Positions 1-8,558 of a DNA stretch of 64,000 nucleotides are shown here, in pieces. Below the pieces are notes generated by a model. It was not told the origin of the DNA. It did not search any database and saw nothing but the letters and a program-made list of their open reading frames with translations. Each line of letters begins with the position of its first letter. The stretch's first letter is position 1. Source of the DNA: Azoarcus sp. KH32C (GTDB lineage Bacteria > Pseudomonadota > Gammaproteobacteria > Burkholderiales > Rhodocyclaceae); contig NC_020516.1 in the NCBI RefSeq assembly GCF_000349945.1, forward strand, positions 2,604,001 through 2,668,000. The letters run 5' to 3'. The position numbers and the translations under genes are program-made.

Positions 1-1
1 C

Positions 2-139
2 ATGTTCATCGCGTATTTCATCGGCTACGGCCGCCTCGGCGCAGCATGGGACATGACCGAGGAATTGCCCCAAGGCTTCCAGGACAAGTCGGCGAACGCC
101 GCACCCTGGGGGCAAGAGTCGGTACGGGTTCGCGGCTGA
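2..139 (+). CDS. C-terminal end of an unidentified protein (partial)
   Basis: An open frame runs in from the left edge for 45 codons and stops with TGA at 137-139. The peptide starts with a short hydrophobic, aromatic stretch (FIAYFIGYGRLG) and ends in a polar tail, as in the C-terminus of a membrane protein. I do not recognise the family. It could also be a chance open frame, because only 45 codons are visible. About 115 bases separate it from the GST gene. Confidence 0.3.
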   Translation: MFIAYFIGYGRLGAAWDMTEELPQGFQDKSANAAPWGQESVRVRG

Positions 140-253
140 GGCGCGTCCGTCGGGCGCGGCCGGATAAGCCGAAGGGGATATCCGCGATCAGGCCGCGGAC
201 GCGCGATCCTCGGAGCCTCATACAACCCATACGCCATGCATTGGAGAAGCTGC

Positions 254-874
254 GTGAAGCTCTATAGTTCGATCGGTCCCAATCCCCGGATGGTCCGGAT
301 GTTCATCGCCGAAAAGGGCCTTGACCTGCCGATGACCCGGGTGGACATCATCGCCGGTGAAAACCGGCGCGAACCCTTCCTCTCGATCAACCCGGCCGGC
401 GAGATCCCGGTGCTGGAGTTCGACGACGGCACGGCGCTCGCCGAGACCACGGCCATCTGCGAGTACCTCGAAGAACGCCACCCCGAGCCGCCCCTGATCG
501 GCGCTACACCGGAAGCCCGGGCGCGCACGCGCATGTGGTGGCGCCGGGTGGATCTCAAGGTGGTGCAGCCGATGACGCAGGGCTTTCGGGGCGCCGAAGG
601 CCTGCAGTTGTTCGAGAGCCGGACCCATTGCCTGCCGGTGGCGGCCGACGATCTCAAGGCCACCGCCCGCGAGGGCCTCTCGTGGCTCGAAGGGCAACTG
701 GGCGAGCGGCCCTTCATCGCCGGCGAGACCCTGAGCGTGGCCGACATCCTGCTGTTCAGCTTCATCGAGTTTGGCGCGTTGGTGGGGCAGGGGCTAGCGC
801 CCGGCCATCAACGTTTGGCCCGCTGGCACGACCGTATGGCCTCGCGCCCCAGCGCCGCGATCACCGCGTTCTAG
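254..874 (+). CDS. Glutathione S-transferase family protein
   Basis: A 206-residue protein with the two-domain GST layout. The N-terminal thioredoxin-like half starts MKLYSSIGPNPRMVRM, carries the cis-proline region NPAGEIPVLE (about residues 50-60) and then ETTAICEYLEE, which normally holds the glutathione gamma-glutamyl contact. The C-terminal helical half has the conserved N-capping segment ERPFIAGETLSVADILLF. I chose the GTG start at 254 because GGAG lies 8 bases upstream and the protein then begins at the usual beta-strand; an ATG at 236 would add six atypical residues. It probably conjugates glutathione to electrophiles or acts in an isomerase or ether-cleaving step; the substrate is unknown. 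It lies in front of a cytochrome relic and an SDR. Confidence 0.9.
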   Translation: MKLYSSIGPNPRMVRMFIAEKGLDLPMTRVDIIAGENRREPFLSINPAGEIPVLEFDDGTALAETTAICEYLEERHPEPPLIGATPEARARTRMWWRRVDLKVVQPMTQGFRGAEGLQLFESRTHCLPVAADDLKATAREGLSWLEGQLGERPFIAGETLSVADILLFSFIEFGALVGQGLAPGHQRLARWHDRMASRPSAAITAF

Positions 875-892
875 CAAGCCGGGCACCCTGAA

Positions 893-1148
893 ATGAAGCG
901 GCTTGCCGCAATGAGCCGTACGGCCTTGCTTCTGGCATCGATGGCGCTCTATGGACCGGCCTTCGCGGGAAGCCTTCCTCGCCGTCGTGCGCGACGGCCG
1001 CCTCGTAGCGCGCGGCATGCCGAGCTTCGAGGAACTCGGGGAAAGCGAGCTCGCCGACATCCGCCAGTACCTCCGCAGCGAGGCGCGGAAGCTGCGCGCG
1101 GCGCAGGCCGGGGCAGGCGAAGTTCGGCGCGCGTCGGCGCCTCCCTGA
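893..1148 (+). pseudogene. Relic of a c-type cytochrome or quinohemoprotein dehydrogenase
   Basis: The first 26 codons from ATG 893 encode a good Sec signal peptide (MKRLAAMSRTALLLASMALY, then GPAFAG). The reading frame then becomes arginine-rich nonsense. In another frame from about 966 the sequence EAFLAVVRDGRLVARGMPSF is the typical C-terminal end of the cytochrome c domain of PQQ-dependent alcohol dehydrogenases or related cytochromes, where the Met is the distal haem ligand. The CxxCH haem site and all other parts are missing. The picture is a large internal deletion joining the signal peptide to the tail in a different frame. The family assignment rests on a short motif. Confidence 0.5.
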
Positions 1149-1242
1149 ACCGGTAGCCGAGCCGCACCCGCGGAGACTGACAACGGCCCGCCGCCGTCGT
1201 GGCGGAGGGCGGCATGTGCGAAAAGAGACGGAGGTGAGGGAC

Positions 1243-2022
1243 ATGGGACAACTGCAGGGCAAGGTCTGCATCGTGACCGGGGCGGCACGGGGAATCGGCG
1301 CGGCGGTCGCCGAGTCGTTTCTCCGCGAAGGCGGTCGGGTGTTGATGACCGACATCGATACTGCGGCACTCGACGCGGCCGCGACGCGGATCAGGAGTCA
1401 GCCCGGGAGCGGCGGGGCACTCGTCACCGCGGTCCAGGACGTGGCCGACGAGGCGTGCTGGCAGGACATCGTGAGCCAAGCCGTGCGCGAATGGGGCCGA
1501 GTGGACGTGCTGGTGAATAACGCCGGCTACGGCATGCTGAAGCCGGTGACCGAGATCACCCTCGACGAGTGGCGACGCATGATGGCGGTCAATTGCGAAT
1601 CGGTCTTTCTCGGCATCAAGCACGCGGCGGCGGCGATGAAGGCAGCGGGCGGCGGGTCGATCATCAACGTCTCGTCCATCCTCGGCATCGCCGGCATGGC
1701 CGGCACCACCGCCTACTCGGCCACCAAGGGCGCGGTGCGCCTGCTGAGCAAGGCCGCCGCGGTGGAATTCGGCGAATCGGCAAGCGGGATCCGGGTGAAT
1801 TCCATCCATCCGGGCTTCACCGATACGCCCGCCATCGACAACAGCCTGCGCGCGCGCGAGGACGGGGAGGCCATGGTCGAGGCGGTGGCCAGGCTCCATC
1901 CCATCGGTCGCCTGGCCCGCGCCGAGGAGATCGCCGCCGCGGTGCTGTTCCTCGCCTCCAACGCATCGAGCTTCATGACCGGGGCGGAACTAGTCGTCGA
2001 TGGCGGGTATACCGCACGTTGA
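1243..2022 (+). CDS. Short-chain dehydrogenase/reductase (SDR)
   Basis: A 259-residue classical SDR. It has the TGAARGIG nucleotide-binding motif near residue 13, NNAG in the middle, the catalytic Ser in NVSSILG and the YSATK active site. The C-terminus (TGAELVVDGGYTAR) is normal for the family. ATG 1243 is preferred over a GTG at 1216 because GAGGTGAGG sits 4-12 bases upstream. An acidic residue after beta-strand 2 (MTDID) suggests NAD rather than NADP. Substrate unknown. It follows the GST and the cytochrome relic and has no regulon operator of its own, so it may belong to an older, partly decayed cluster. Confidence 0.92.
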   Translation: MGQLQGKVCIVTGAARGIGAAVAESFLREGGRVLMTDIDTAALDAAATRIRSQPGSGGALVTAVQDVADEACWQDIVSQAVREWGRVDVLVNNAGYGMLKPVTEITLDEWRRMMAVNCESVFLGIKHAAAAMKAAGGGSIINVSSILGIAGMAGTTAYSATKGAVRLLSKAAAVEFGESASGIRVNSIHPGFTDTPAIDNSLRAREDGEAMVEAVARLHPIGRLARAEEIAAAVLFLASNASSFMTGAELVVDGGYTAR

Positions 2023-2079
2023 GAGGATCGGGCGCAGCCGAGTGCGGCGACGCGACGCCGTGTCGCGCTGGCGGCCAGT

Positions 2080-2420
2080 GCGAGCAGCAAGCAGTACTGG
2101 CGCTGCATCGGGCCCGGCAAGGGTTTCGTCAAGGCGCGCACGGCCCAAGCCAATCAAATCCGCGGGCTCCTGTTCGAATACGGCATCGTCATTGCGCAGG
2201 GGGTCAAGCAAATTCCCAAGCGTCTGCCGGAGATACTGGAGAACATGGAGGGCGATCTGCCAAGAGTGTTCTGTCAGCTGCTCGCGCGCCTTGGCGACCA
2301 CTTGAAGGAACTCGACCGCCAAGTCTGCGAGCTGGAAGGCCAAATCCAATGTTGGCATCGTGTGAATGCTGCCAGCCGGCAACGGGCCCAGACTCCAGGC
2401 ATCGGACCGTTGCCCAGCAG
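2080..2420 (+). pseudogene. Remnant of an IS110-family transposase
   Basis: Peptides typical of the central part of IS110/IS1111 transposases are visible: EQQAVLALHRARQGF in one frame from about 2080, then FVKARTAQANQIRGLLFEYG in another frame from about 2125. The latter continues to ELEGQI and a decayed version of the TPGIGPL helix-hairpin-helix motif near 2395. There is at least one frameshift near 2121. The N-terminal DEDD catalytic part and the C-terminal Ser-rich part are missing. It differs from the intact IS110-type element at 33.3-34.9 kb, so it records an older insertion at the left edge of the catabolic cluster. Confidence 0.65.
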
Positions 2421-2537
2421 GTCCGACGCGGGCGGTAGATCCAGACCGCTCTTTTTCATGGCTTCAGTGGCGACGGGCGATGATAGAAAAGCCAGGAAGC
2501 TCTTCGCAGCTTCCATATGGGCCCGGGAGCGTGGCAC
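2418..2537 (-). pseudogene. Possible fragment of a periplasmic solute-binding protein
   Basis: On the minus strand, MEAAKSFLAFLSSPVATEAM followed by KKSGLDLP resembles the C-terminal helix region of ModA-like ABC-transporter binding proteins (consensus: AAxxFLxFLxSPxxxxxxxxxGL). Nothing upstream or downstream in any frame extends the match. It abuts the end of the IS110 remnant at about 2420, as if the insertion or a later deletion had removed the rest. The match is short, so this is a tentative call. Confidence 0.3.
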
Positions 2538-2646
2538 TGGCCGCCGACGGGGAGGTGTCGATCAGCAATTGCGCGAGTGCGGGAACACTGGCTGAAGTCG
2601 TGTTGAGGCGCCCCGACGCGCGTCGACGAGATGGGGCGACATACGG

Positions 2647-3366
2647 CTAACCGTTAGCGATATCGCATTCCGGTCTCCTGAGGACGTAGAAGACATAGCC
2701 GTAGTTGTCCTCGGCAGAATCGAATATCCGGATTCCCTCCAGCGTCTGTGCGGCGAATGCCCGCACCGCCTTGTCCGGATGCTGCAGCAGGGATTGCGCG
2801 AGCGGCTCGAGCTTGTCGTAGTAGCCGTCGACCCAGGCCGCCGTCGATAGCACGTGCGTCGCGATCACGTCGTAGCCGGTGTTGCACGCGATCGAAAGGT
2901 TCTCGTCCACGGTGCGCATGTCGGGATAGCCGCTCCGGAAGTAGGCGCGCACGTGGTCGGGCACCTCGTCGCGCAGCCATGAGAGCTCGCTGACGACCGC
3001 ATATCCGCCGGGACGGATCGCGCGGAGCCAGGTGGCCAGCGCATTGGGGAAGCCGATGTGATAGGCGGCGCACTCGGACCACAACAGATCGACTGCGGGA
3101 AAGATGGCCGGGATGTCGGCCATGTCCATGCAATGCGTCTGCACCAGATGCTCGATGCCGAGTTGTGCCGAATAGCGGCTCAGGCTGTCGAGGTGCTTTG
3201 CGGCGGTGTCGATGGCGTGCACCTTCGTCTGCAGACGGCCGGCGAGCGCGAGCGTCTGGCGGCCGATGCCGCTGCCGGCATCGACGATGACGGGAAAGTT
3301 GTCGCGCGGGATCATTGCCAGCACTTGCAGCGTGTCGACGTTGCTTCCAGGACCAAGTTTTTCCAT
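2647..3366 (-). CDS. Class I SAM-dependent methyltransferase
   Basis: A 239-residue protein with the class I methyltransferase motif I VDAGSGIGRQT (about residues 28-38), an acidic residue after strand 2 (HAIDTAAKHLD), and a motif IV-like segment AVDLLWSECAAYHIGFP followed by LRAIRPGGYAVVSELSW (motif VI). It starts 12 bases after the stop of the acyl-CoA dehydrogenase gene and is the second gene of the leftward operon from the operator promoter near 4674. A methyltransferase is unexpected next to an acyl-CoA dehydrogenase. It may act on a pathway intermediate or on a detoxification product. Substrate unknown. Confidence 0.85.
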   Translation of the reverse strand: MEKLGPGSNVDTLQVLAMIPRDNFPVIVDAGSGIGRQTLALAGRLQTKVHAIDTAAKHLDSLSRYSAQLGIEHLVQTHCMDMADIPAIFPAVDLLWSECAAYHIGFPNALATWLRAIRPGGYAVVSELSWLRDEVPDHVRAYFRSGYPDMRTVDENLSIACNTGYDVIATHVLSTAAWVDGYYDKLEPLAQSLLQHPDKAVRAFAAQTLEGIRIFDSAEDNYGYVFYVLRRPECDIANG

Positions 3367-3378
3367 TTTGGGATCGCC

Positions 3379-4626
3379 TTATTCGAGCAGATAGTAGGCA
3401 GCCGTTCCGCCACGGTTCGCCTTCGCCTTGTCCAACTCGCTGCGGGCCAGCACGCGTAGATGGACTTCGTCCGGACCATCGAAGAAGCGCATCGCACGGC
3501 CCCAGGTCCAGAGGAGCGACAGGGGCGTGTCCGGGGTCAGCCCCATCGCCCCGAAGACCTGTATCGCGCGGTCGAGAATGCGCGTCTGCAATTGGGCGGC
3601 GACGAGCTTGATCGCGGAAACGTCCACGCGCGCGGCCTGGTTGCCGCGCTGGTCCATCAGCCACGCGGCACGCAGCACGAGTAACCGCGCCTGGTCGATC
3701 TCGACGCGGGAGTGGGCGATCCAGTCCTGGATGTTGGTGAAGTCGCTCAGATACTTGCCGAAGGTGCGCCGTTCGAGTGCGCGTTCGCACATCATTTCGA
3801 GCGCGAGCTCGCACTGACCGATGGTGCGCATGCAGTGGTGGACGCGGCCCGGCCCCAGTCGGGCCTGGGCGAGCGCGAAGCCGTTGCCTTCTTCGCCCAG
3901 CAGGTTTTCCGCCGGGACTCGGACGTCGCGGAACACGATTTCACAGTGTCCTTCGGGTGCCAGATGGTGCATCACGGGGATGTTGCGCACGATTGTCACG
4001 CCGGGGGTATCCATCGGGACGATGATCATCGAGTGGCGTCCATGCGCCTCTCCGTCCGCGCCGTCCCCGACCTGGCCCATCACGATCGCGAAGGCGCAGC
4101 GCGGGTGCGCTGCGCCGGTGACGAACCACTTGCGGCCGTTGACGACGTAGTCCTCGCCGTCACGCCGGATGGTCGTGCGGATGTTGGTGGCGTCCGAGGA
4201 GGCAACGTCCGGCTCCGTCATCGCGAAGCAGGAGCGGATGCGGCCTTCGAGCAGGGGGCGCAGCCAGCGCTCGTACTGGAGGCCGGTGGCGTGCAGGTGC
4301 AGCAGCTCCATGTTGCCCGTGTCGGGCGCGCTGCAGTTGAAGGCCTCGGCGGACCACGGCACCCGGCCCATGGCTTCGGCCAGGGGGGCGTATTCGGCAT
4401 TGCTCAGTCGCGTGCCGGGCTCGCCGTCGCGCAGGCCGGGAAGGAACAGGTTCCAGAGGCCCTCTTCGCGAGCGATGGCCTTGAGCGGGTCGATCACCTC
4501 CAGCGGGTATTCGCCGCGGGTCGCGCACTGGTGCCATTTCAGATTCACCGGCAGGACGCGTCGCTTCATGAAGTGACGCAGTACGCCCAGGACGGTTTCT
4601 GCTTTCTCGGAATAGTCGAAGTCCAT
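3379..4626 (-). CDS. Acyl-CoA dehydrogenase, ACAD10/11-like
   Basis: A 415-residue flavoprotein of the acyl-CoA dehydrogenase fold. The FAD/substrate loop is FAMTEPDVASSDATNIRT, followed by the typical YVVNGRKWFVTGA strand. The middle domain has VPAENLLGEEGNGFALAQARL and the helical domain ends with FFDGPDEVHLRVLARSEL. DGPDEVH near residue 381 replaces the EGTxxI segment that carries the catalytic Glu in medium-chain enzymes; it is the form seen in ACAD10/11-like enzymes and in LvaC of the levulinate pathway. ATG 4626 is preferred over 4659 because the family starts with MDFxYSEKAE. It is the first gene of the leftward operon and a paralogue of the divergent gene at 5073. Confidence 0.92.
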   Translation of the reverse strand: MDFDYSEKAETVLGVLRHFMKRRVLPVNLKWHQCATRGEYPLEVIDPLKAIAREEGLWNLFLPGLRDGEPGTRLSNAEYAPLAEAMGRVPWSAEAFNCSAPDTGNMELLHLHATGLQYERWLRPLLEGRIRSCFAMTEPDVASSDATNIRTTIRRDGEDYVVNGRKWFVTGAAHPRCAFAIVMGQVGDGADGEAHGRHSMIIVPMDTPGVTIVRNIPVMHHLAPEGHCEIVFRDVRVPAENLLGEEGNGFALAQARLGPGRVHHCMRTIGQCELALEMMCERALERRTFGKYLSDFTNIQDWIAHSRVEIDQARLLVLRAAWLMDQRGNQAARVDVSAIKLVAAQLQTRILDRAIQVFGAMGLTPDTPLSLLWTWGRAMRFFDGPDEVHLRVLARSELDKAKANRGGTAAYYLLE

Positions 4627-4661
4627 CGGGTGCCGTTCCTCGTGTGGATGGGGCCTCACCG

Positions 4662-4687
4662 ATTATAGACGACCGACTGGACGGTCG
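4662..4687 (-). promoter_or_regulatory. Leftward promoter with TetR-type operator (site 1)
   Basis: Reading leftward, a perfect -10 box TATAAT (complement of 4662-4667) lies just downstream of a near-perfect copy of the regulon palindrome (CGACTGGACGGTCG at 4674-4687; one mismatch to CGACCG-NN-CGGTCG). No good -35 is visible. It faces the acyl-CoA dehydrogenase gene that starts at 4626. The placement upstream of the -10 box matches the other sites. Confidence 0.6.
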
Positions 4688-4951
4688 TGTATTGTGATTG
4701 CGCGATAAATCGGGTGGAGGGGCATGGTGCGATCGAAATTGCGAGCCGACGCAGGTGGCTGGCGTGTGGCCTCAGGTGACGACCCGACGTCGTTGGTCTG
4801 CCCGCTGATTCCGAGCCGGATGAAGTACACCTGCTCGGGCCGCTGCCGTGGGTGCAATCCGCGTGTCGCCGGGGGGGACACCGGTGCGACGGGCGGGACC
4901 GGCACGAAAAAAGGCGGCGATGACGCAAGCGACCGGTCTTGTGCCGACAGC

Positions 4952-4981
4952 TTGACACCCGACCGGTCGGTCGAGTAGTCT
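4952..4981 (+). promoter_or_regulatory. Rightward promoter with TetR-type operator (site 2)
   Basis: TTGACA (4952-4957) is followed by the palindrome CGACCGGTCGGTCG (4960-4973) and a TAGTCT -10 box at 4976-4981 (spacer 18). The operator fills the spacer, so a bound repressor would block RNA polymerase. It drives the acyl-CoA dehydrogenase gene at 5073 and the genes to 12959. The rest of the 4688-4951 interval, between the two divergent promoters, shows no gene. Confidence 0.7.
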
Positions 4982-5072
4982 GGGCTCATGTCGGGACACG
5001 CGTATTTGCAGGGCTGCTCCGCCGCACATCTCGGGTCCGGGTTGCATCGTCAATTCACAGAGGTCGCCAGAA

Positions 5073-6332
5073 ATGCATTTTGAGCAATCGAAGAAATCAC
5101 TTGAGTGGATGGAGCGGGTGCGGGCCTTCATGGACGAGCACATTTATCCCGCGATTCCGGACTATCACCAGCAAGCCGCGACGATTGACCGCTGGAAGGA
5201 AACCCCGCCGGTCTTCGAGGAACTCAAGGCGAAGGCGCGCGCTGCCGGACTGTGGAACATCTTCATGCCGCCGTCGGACCACGACGACGAGTTCTTCACG
5301 AGCATCGGCCTGACCAACGTCGAGTACGCACCGATCGCGGAACTGATGGGGCGCGTGTCCTTTGCTTCCGAAGTGTTCAACTGCATGGCGCCGGACACTG
5401 GCAACTTCGAGGTGCTGCATCGCTACGGCACGGCCGACCAGAAGCGCCGCTTCATGCTTCCGCTCGCGAACGGCGAGACACGCTCCGCCTTCCTGATGAC
5501 GGAGCCGAAGGTGGCGTCGTCCGATGCGCGCAACATCCGCACCGAGATCCGCCGCGAGGGTGACGAGTACGTGATCAACGGCCACAAGTGGTGGTCGTCG
5601 GGCGCCGGCCATCCCCACTGCGCGTTCTTCATCGTGATGGGTAAGACCGATCCGGATGCGGAGACCTATCGCCAGCAGTCGATGATCCTGGTTCCGCGCC
5701 ATACGCCCGGGGTCACCGTCGTTCGCCATCTCAACGTGTTCGGTTTCGACCACGCGCCGCACGGACACTTCGAGGTGATCCTCGACAATGTCCGCGTACC
5801 GGCGGAAAACCTGATCCTCGGCGAGGGGCGCGGCTTCGAGATCGCCCAGGGCCGCCTCGGACCGGGGCGGATCCATCACTGCATGCGCAACATCGCCTCG
5901 GCGGAAGTGGCGCTGGAGCGGATGTGCATCCGCCTGATGTCGCGCGAGGCCTTCGGCAAGCGGATCCATGAGCATTCGGTGTGGGAGGAGCGCATCGCCC
6001 ATGCGCGCATCGACATCGAGATGGTGCGGTTGCTGTGCCTCAAGGCCGCGCACATGATGGATACGGTCGGCAACAAGGCCGCGCGCGGCGAAATCGCCAT
6101 GATCAAGGTCGTCGCACCGCAGGTCGCGCAGCGCATCATCGACATGGCGATCCAGGCCCACGGCGGTGGCGGCGTGTCGCAGGACTTCGGTCTGGCGGAG
6201 ATGTACGCCAACACGCGTATCGTCCGTCTCACCGACGGCCCCGACGAGGTCCATTGCCGCACGGTCGCGCGGCTCGAGTGCCGGAAATACGAAGGGCGTG
6301 AATATTCGAGCATCAAGGCGTACTCAAAGTAA
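5073..6332 (+). CDS. Acyl-CoA dehydrogenase, ACAD10/11-like
   Basis: A 419-residue paralogue of the divergent enzyme at 3379. Landmarks are AFLMTEPKVASSDARNIRTE, YVINGHKWWSSGAGHPHCAF, the VPAENLILGEGRGFEIAQG loop, RLGPGRIHHCMRN, and the C-terminal HGGGGVSQDFGLAEMYANTR and RLTDGPDEVHCRTVARLE. The DGPDEVH motif (near residue 387) again replaces the EGT motif of medium-chain enzymes. GVSQDFGLAEMY is characteristic of the ACAD10/11 and LvaC group, which acts on phosphorylated 4-hydroxyacyl-CoA substrates in the cases known. First gene of the rightward operon behind operator site 2. A simple desaturase role is equally possible from sequence alone. Confidence 0.93.
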   Translation: MHFEQSKKSLEWMERVRAFMDEHIYPAIPDYHQQAATIDRWKETPPVFEELKAKARAAGLWNIFMPPSDHDDEFFTSIGLTNVEYAPIAELMGRVSFASEVFNCMAPDTGNFEVLHRYGTADQKRRFMLPLANGETRSAFLMTEPKVASSDARNIRTEIRREGDEYVINGHKWWSSGAGHPHCAFFIVMGKTDPDAETYRQQSMILVPRHTPGVTVVRHLNVFGFDHAPHGHFEVILDNVRVPAENLILGEGRGFEIAQGRLGPGRIHHCMRNIASAEVALERMCIRLMSREAFGKRIHEHSVWEERIAHARIDIEMVRLLCLKAAHMMDTVGNKAARGEIAMIKVVAPQVAQRIIDMAIQAHGGGGVSQDFGLAEMYANTRIVRLTDGPDEVHCRTVARLECRKYEGREYSSIKAYSK

Positions 6333-6410
6333 GGGCAGGGGGCCAGGAACTGTTCCCAACGCAGTCCTGGCCGGACAACCCAAGAACGAATTTCTGGCTG
6401 GAGCAGGCTG

Positions 6411-7742
6411 ATGATCAGTGCCGGGCAGCGTCGCTACGTTCTCTTTCTTCTGTTCATGGTGTCGGTGTTCAACTACATCGACCGGACGATCCTTTCGATC
6501 CTGCAGGTGCCGATCAAGGCGGACCTGGGGCTGTCCGATTCACAACTCGGGGCGCTGACGGGACTCTCGTTCGCCCTGTTCTATTCGACGCTGTCGCTGC
6601 CGATTGCGCGTCTGGCTGATCGCTGGACGCGCAAGTACCTGATCGCCGGGTCGCTGGCGATCTGGAGCGGCATGACCTCGCTGACCGGTTTGGCGACAAG
6701 TTTCACGAGCCTATTGTTCTACCGCGTCGGCGTCGCCGCGGGCGAAGCCGGCAGCATCCCGGCGACGCATTCGATGATTGCCGATCTCTATCCGGCCAAG
6801 GAGCGGGCGACGGCCCTGTCGGTCTGGGGCTTGTCGCTGCCAGTGGGGATGATGTTCGGATTCTCGGTTGCCGGCGCCCTCGCGGATGCCGTTGGATGGC
6901 GCATGGCGTTTGCGGTCGTCGGTCTAGTGGGCTTGGTCCTCGTGCCGATCCTCACATTCACGATGCGTGAACCGCTGCGCGGGCAATTCGATTTCGTCCC
7001 GGCAACGGCATCGCCGGCTCCGAGCGCCAGGCAGGCATTGAGCAGACTTTGGGGCTTGAAGACCTACCGCTATCTGGTCGTCGCCGGCGCGTTCCATGCG
7101 TTCGCGTGGTATTCGGTCAACAGCTGGAGCGCACCGTTCTATGTGCGCGTTCACGAAATGTCCCTGGCGCAGACCTCGCTCTACCTGGCGCTCGTGAACG
7201 GCTTCGGCAGTGCTGCGGGCATGTATCTCGGCGGGCGCCTCTCGGACCACTTCGGGCAGAGTGATCCGCGAGCGCGGGCCCGCGTCGTCGCCATCGCCTT
7301 GTTCGTCATGGTCCCGTTCGCGCTGTGCCAATACTTCGTCGCTTCTGCCGAACTGTCGATGGCATTGGGCGCCGTATCGCAGACCCTCATGCTCGTCTAT
7401 TACGGACCGATCATCGCCATCGCCCACCTGCTCGTGCCCGCCAACATGCGCGCCTTCACGTCTGCCGTATTGATGCTGGTGCTCAATCTGTTCGGCCTGG
7501 GGCTGGGGCCCTTCGTGACGGGCCTGCTCAGCGACGCGCTGGTCGCGCACATGGGGATGGCCGAGCATTCCCTGCGCTACGCGATCAGTTTCTCCGTCCT
7601 CTTTTCGCTGATGGGCGGCTGGATGTTCTGGCGTGCGTCGAATTCATTGCCGCACGAAATGCTGCACAAGTCGGAAGCGAACTCCGCAGAACCGGTGGTG
7701 CCGTCGGGCCTGCGTGAAGTTCGCGAAGCCCGTGTCGGGTAA
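6411..7742 (+). CDS. MFS transporter, spinster-like
   Basis: A 443-residue inner-membrane protein with about 12 hydrophobic segments. The N-terminal segment VFNYIDRTILSILQVPIK and the loop ARLADRWTRKYLIAG (MFS motif A variant) place it in the spinster-like branch. VGVAAGEAGSIPATHSMIADLYP is the motif C/D region. It is closely similar along its length to the MFS protein at 22097. GGAG lies about 10 bases ahead of ATG 6411. Its place in the operon suggests uptake of the growth substrate or export of an intermediate such as a carboxylic acid. Confidence 0.9.
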   Translation: MISAGQRRYVLFLLFMVSVFNYIDRTILSILQVPIKADLGLSDSQLGALTGLSFALFYSTLSLPIARLADRWTRKYLIAGSLAIWSGMTSLTGLATSFTSLLFYRVGVAAGEAGSIPATHSMIADLYPAKERATALSVWGLSLPVGMMFGFSVAGALADAVGWRMAFAVVGLVGLVLVPILTFTMREPLRGQFDFVPATASPAPSARQALSRLWGLKTYRYLVVAGAFHAFAWYSVNSWSAPFYVRVHEMSLAQTSLYLALVNGFGSAAGMYLGGRLSDHFGQSDPRARARVVAIALFVMVPFALCQYFVASAELSMALGAVSQTLMLVYYGPIIAIAHLLVPANMRAFTSAVLMLVLNLFGLGLGPFVTGLLSDALVAHMGMAEHSLRYAISFSVLFSLMGGWMFWRASNSLPHEMLHKSEANSAEPVVPSGLREVREARVG

Positions 7743-7757
7743 ATCGAGGAGATGAGG

Positions 7758-8516
7758 ATGGGGAAGCTGGAAGGCAAGGTTGCGCTCATTACCGGCGCCG
7801 CCCGCGGATTTGGCGCCGAAGCGGCGCGCGTATTTGCGAAGGAAGGCGCCGCCGTGGTCCTCGGCGACATCATCGACGAAGCCGGGGCGGCCGTCGTGCA
7901 GGAGATCCAGGCCGCGGGCGAAAGGGCGCGATATTTTCATCTGGACGTCTCGCAGGAAGACGACTGGCGCCGGGTCGTCGATGAAAGCGTCAAGGTCTTC
8001 GGCAAGCTCGACATCCTTGTCAATAACGCCGGCATCGTTCCGAGCATTAGCTCCATCGAGGAACGCACCGTCGAAGAGTGGGACCGGGTGATGGCGATCA
8101 ACGCAAGAAGCGTCTTCCTGGGGACGAAGCACGTGATTCCGCAGATGCGCCGTGTCGGCGGCGGCTCGATCGTCAATATTTCGTCGCTCGCGGCGCTCGG
8201 GCAATCGCAGATCATGGAAGCGGCCTACGCTGCCAGCAAGGCAGCCGTCCGGACCTTCACCAAGGTCACCGCAGGACAGCATGCGAAGGACGGCATCCGT
8301 TGCAACTCGATTCATCCGGGTCCGATCGACACCGATATGTTGCGGGCAGCCTGCGCCGACCCCGAAGCCGTGGCCCGGCGGCTCTCGCGCATTCCGCTCG
8401 GGCGCCTGGGACAGATCCGCGAGATCGTCGCCGGCGTGCTCTACCTGGCGTCCGACGACGCGTCCTACACGACGGGCGCCGAACTGGTGATCGACGGCGG
8501 CGCGCTGGTGCAGTGA
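7758..8516 (+). CDS. Short-chain dehydrogenase/reductase
   Basis: A 252-residue classical SDR: TGAARGFGAEAARVF at the N-terminus, an acidic strand-2 end (LGDIID) that favours NAD, VNNAG, Ser in NISSLAALG, and YAASK. The C-terminal TTGAELVIDGGALVQ is typical. GAGGAG (7746-7751) is 6 bases from ATG 7758; an ATG at 7752 is too close to it. Probable oxidation of a secondary alcohol in the pathway. Fourteen bases separate it from the MFS gene, consistent with one transcript. Confidence 0.92.
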   Translation: MGKLEGKVALITGAARGFGAEAARVFAKEGAAVVLGDIIDEAGAAVVQEIQAAGERARYFHLDVSQEDDWRRVVDESVKVFGKLDILVNNAGIVPSISSIEERTVEEWDRVMAINARSVFLGTKHVIPQMRRVGGGSIVNISSLAALGQSQIMEAAYAASKAAVRTFTKVTAGQHAKDGIRCNSIHPGPIDTDMLRAACADPEAVARRLSRIPLGRLGQIREIVAGVLYLASDDASYTTGAELVIDGGALVQ

Positions 8517-8558
8517 GGTCGCGAGCGGCTTCAACGATACGAACCACGAGGAGGAACG

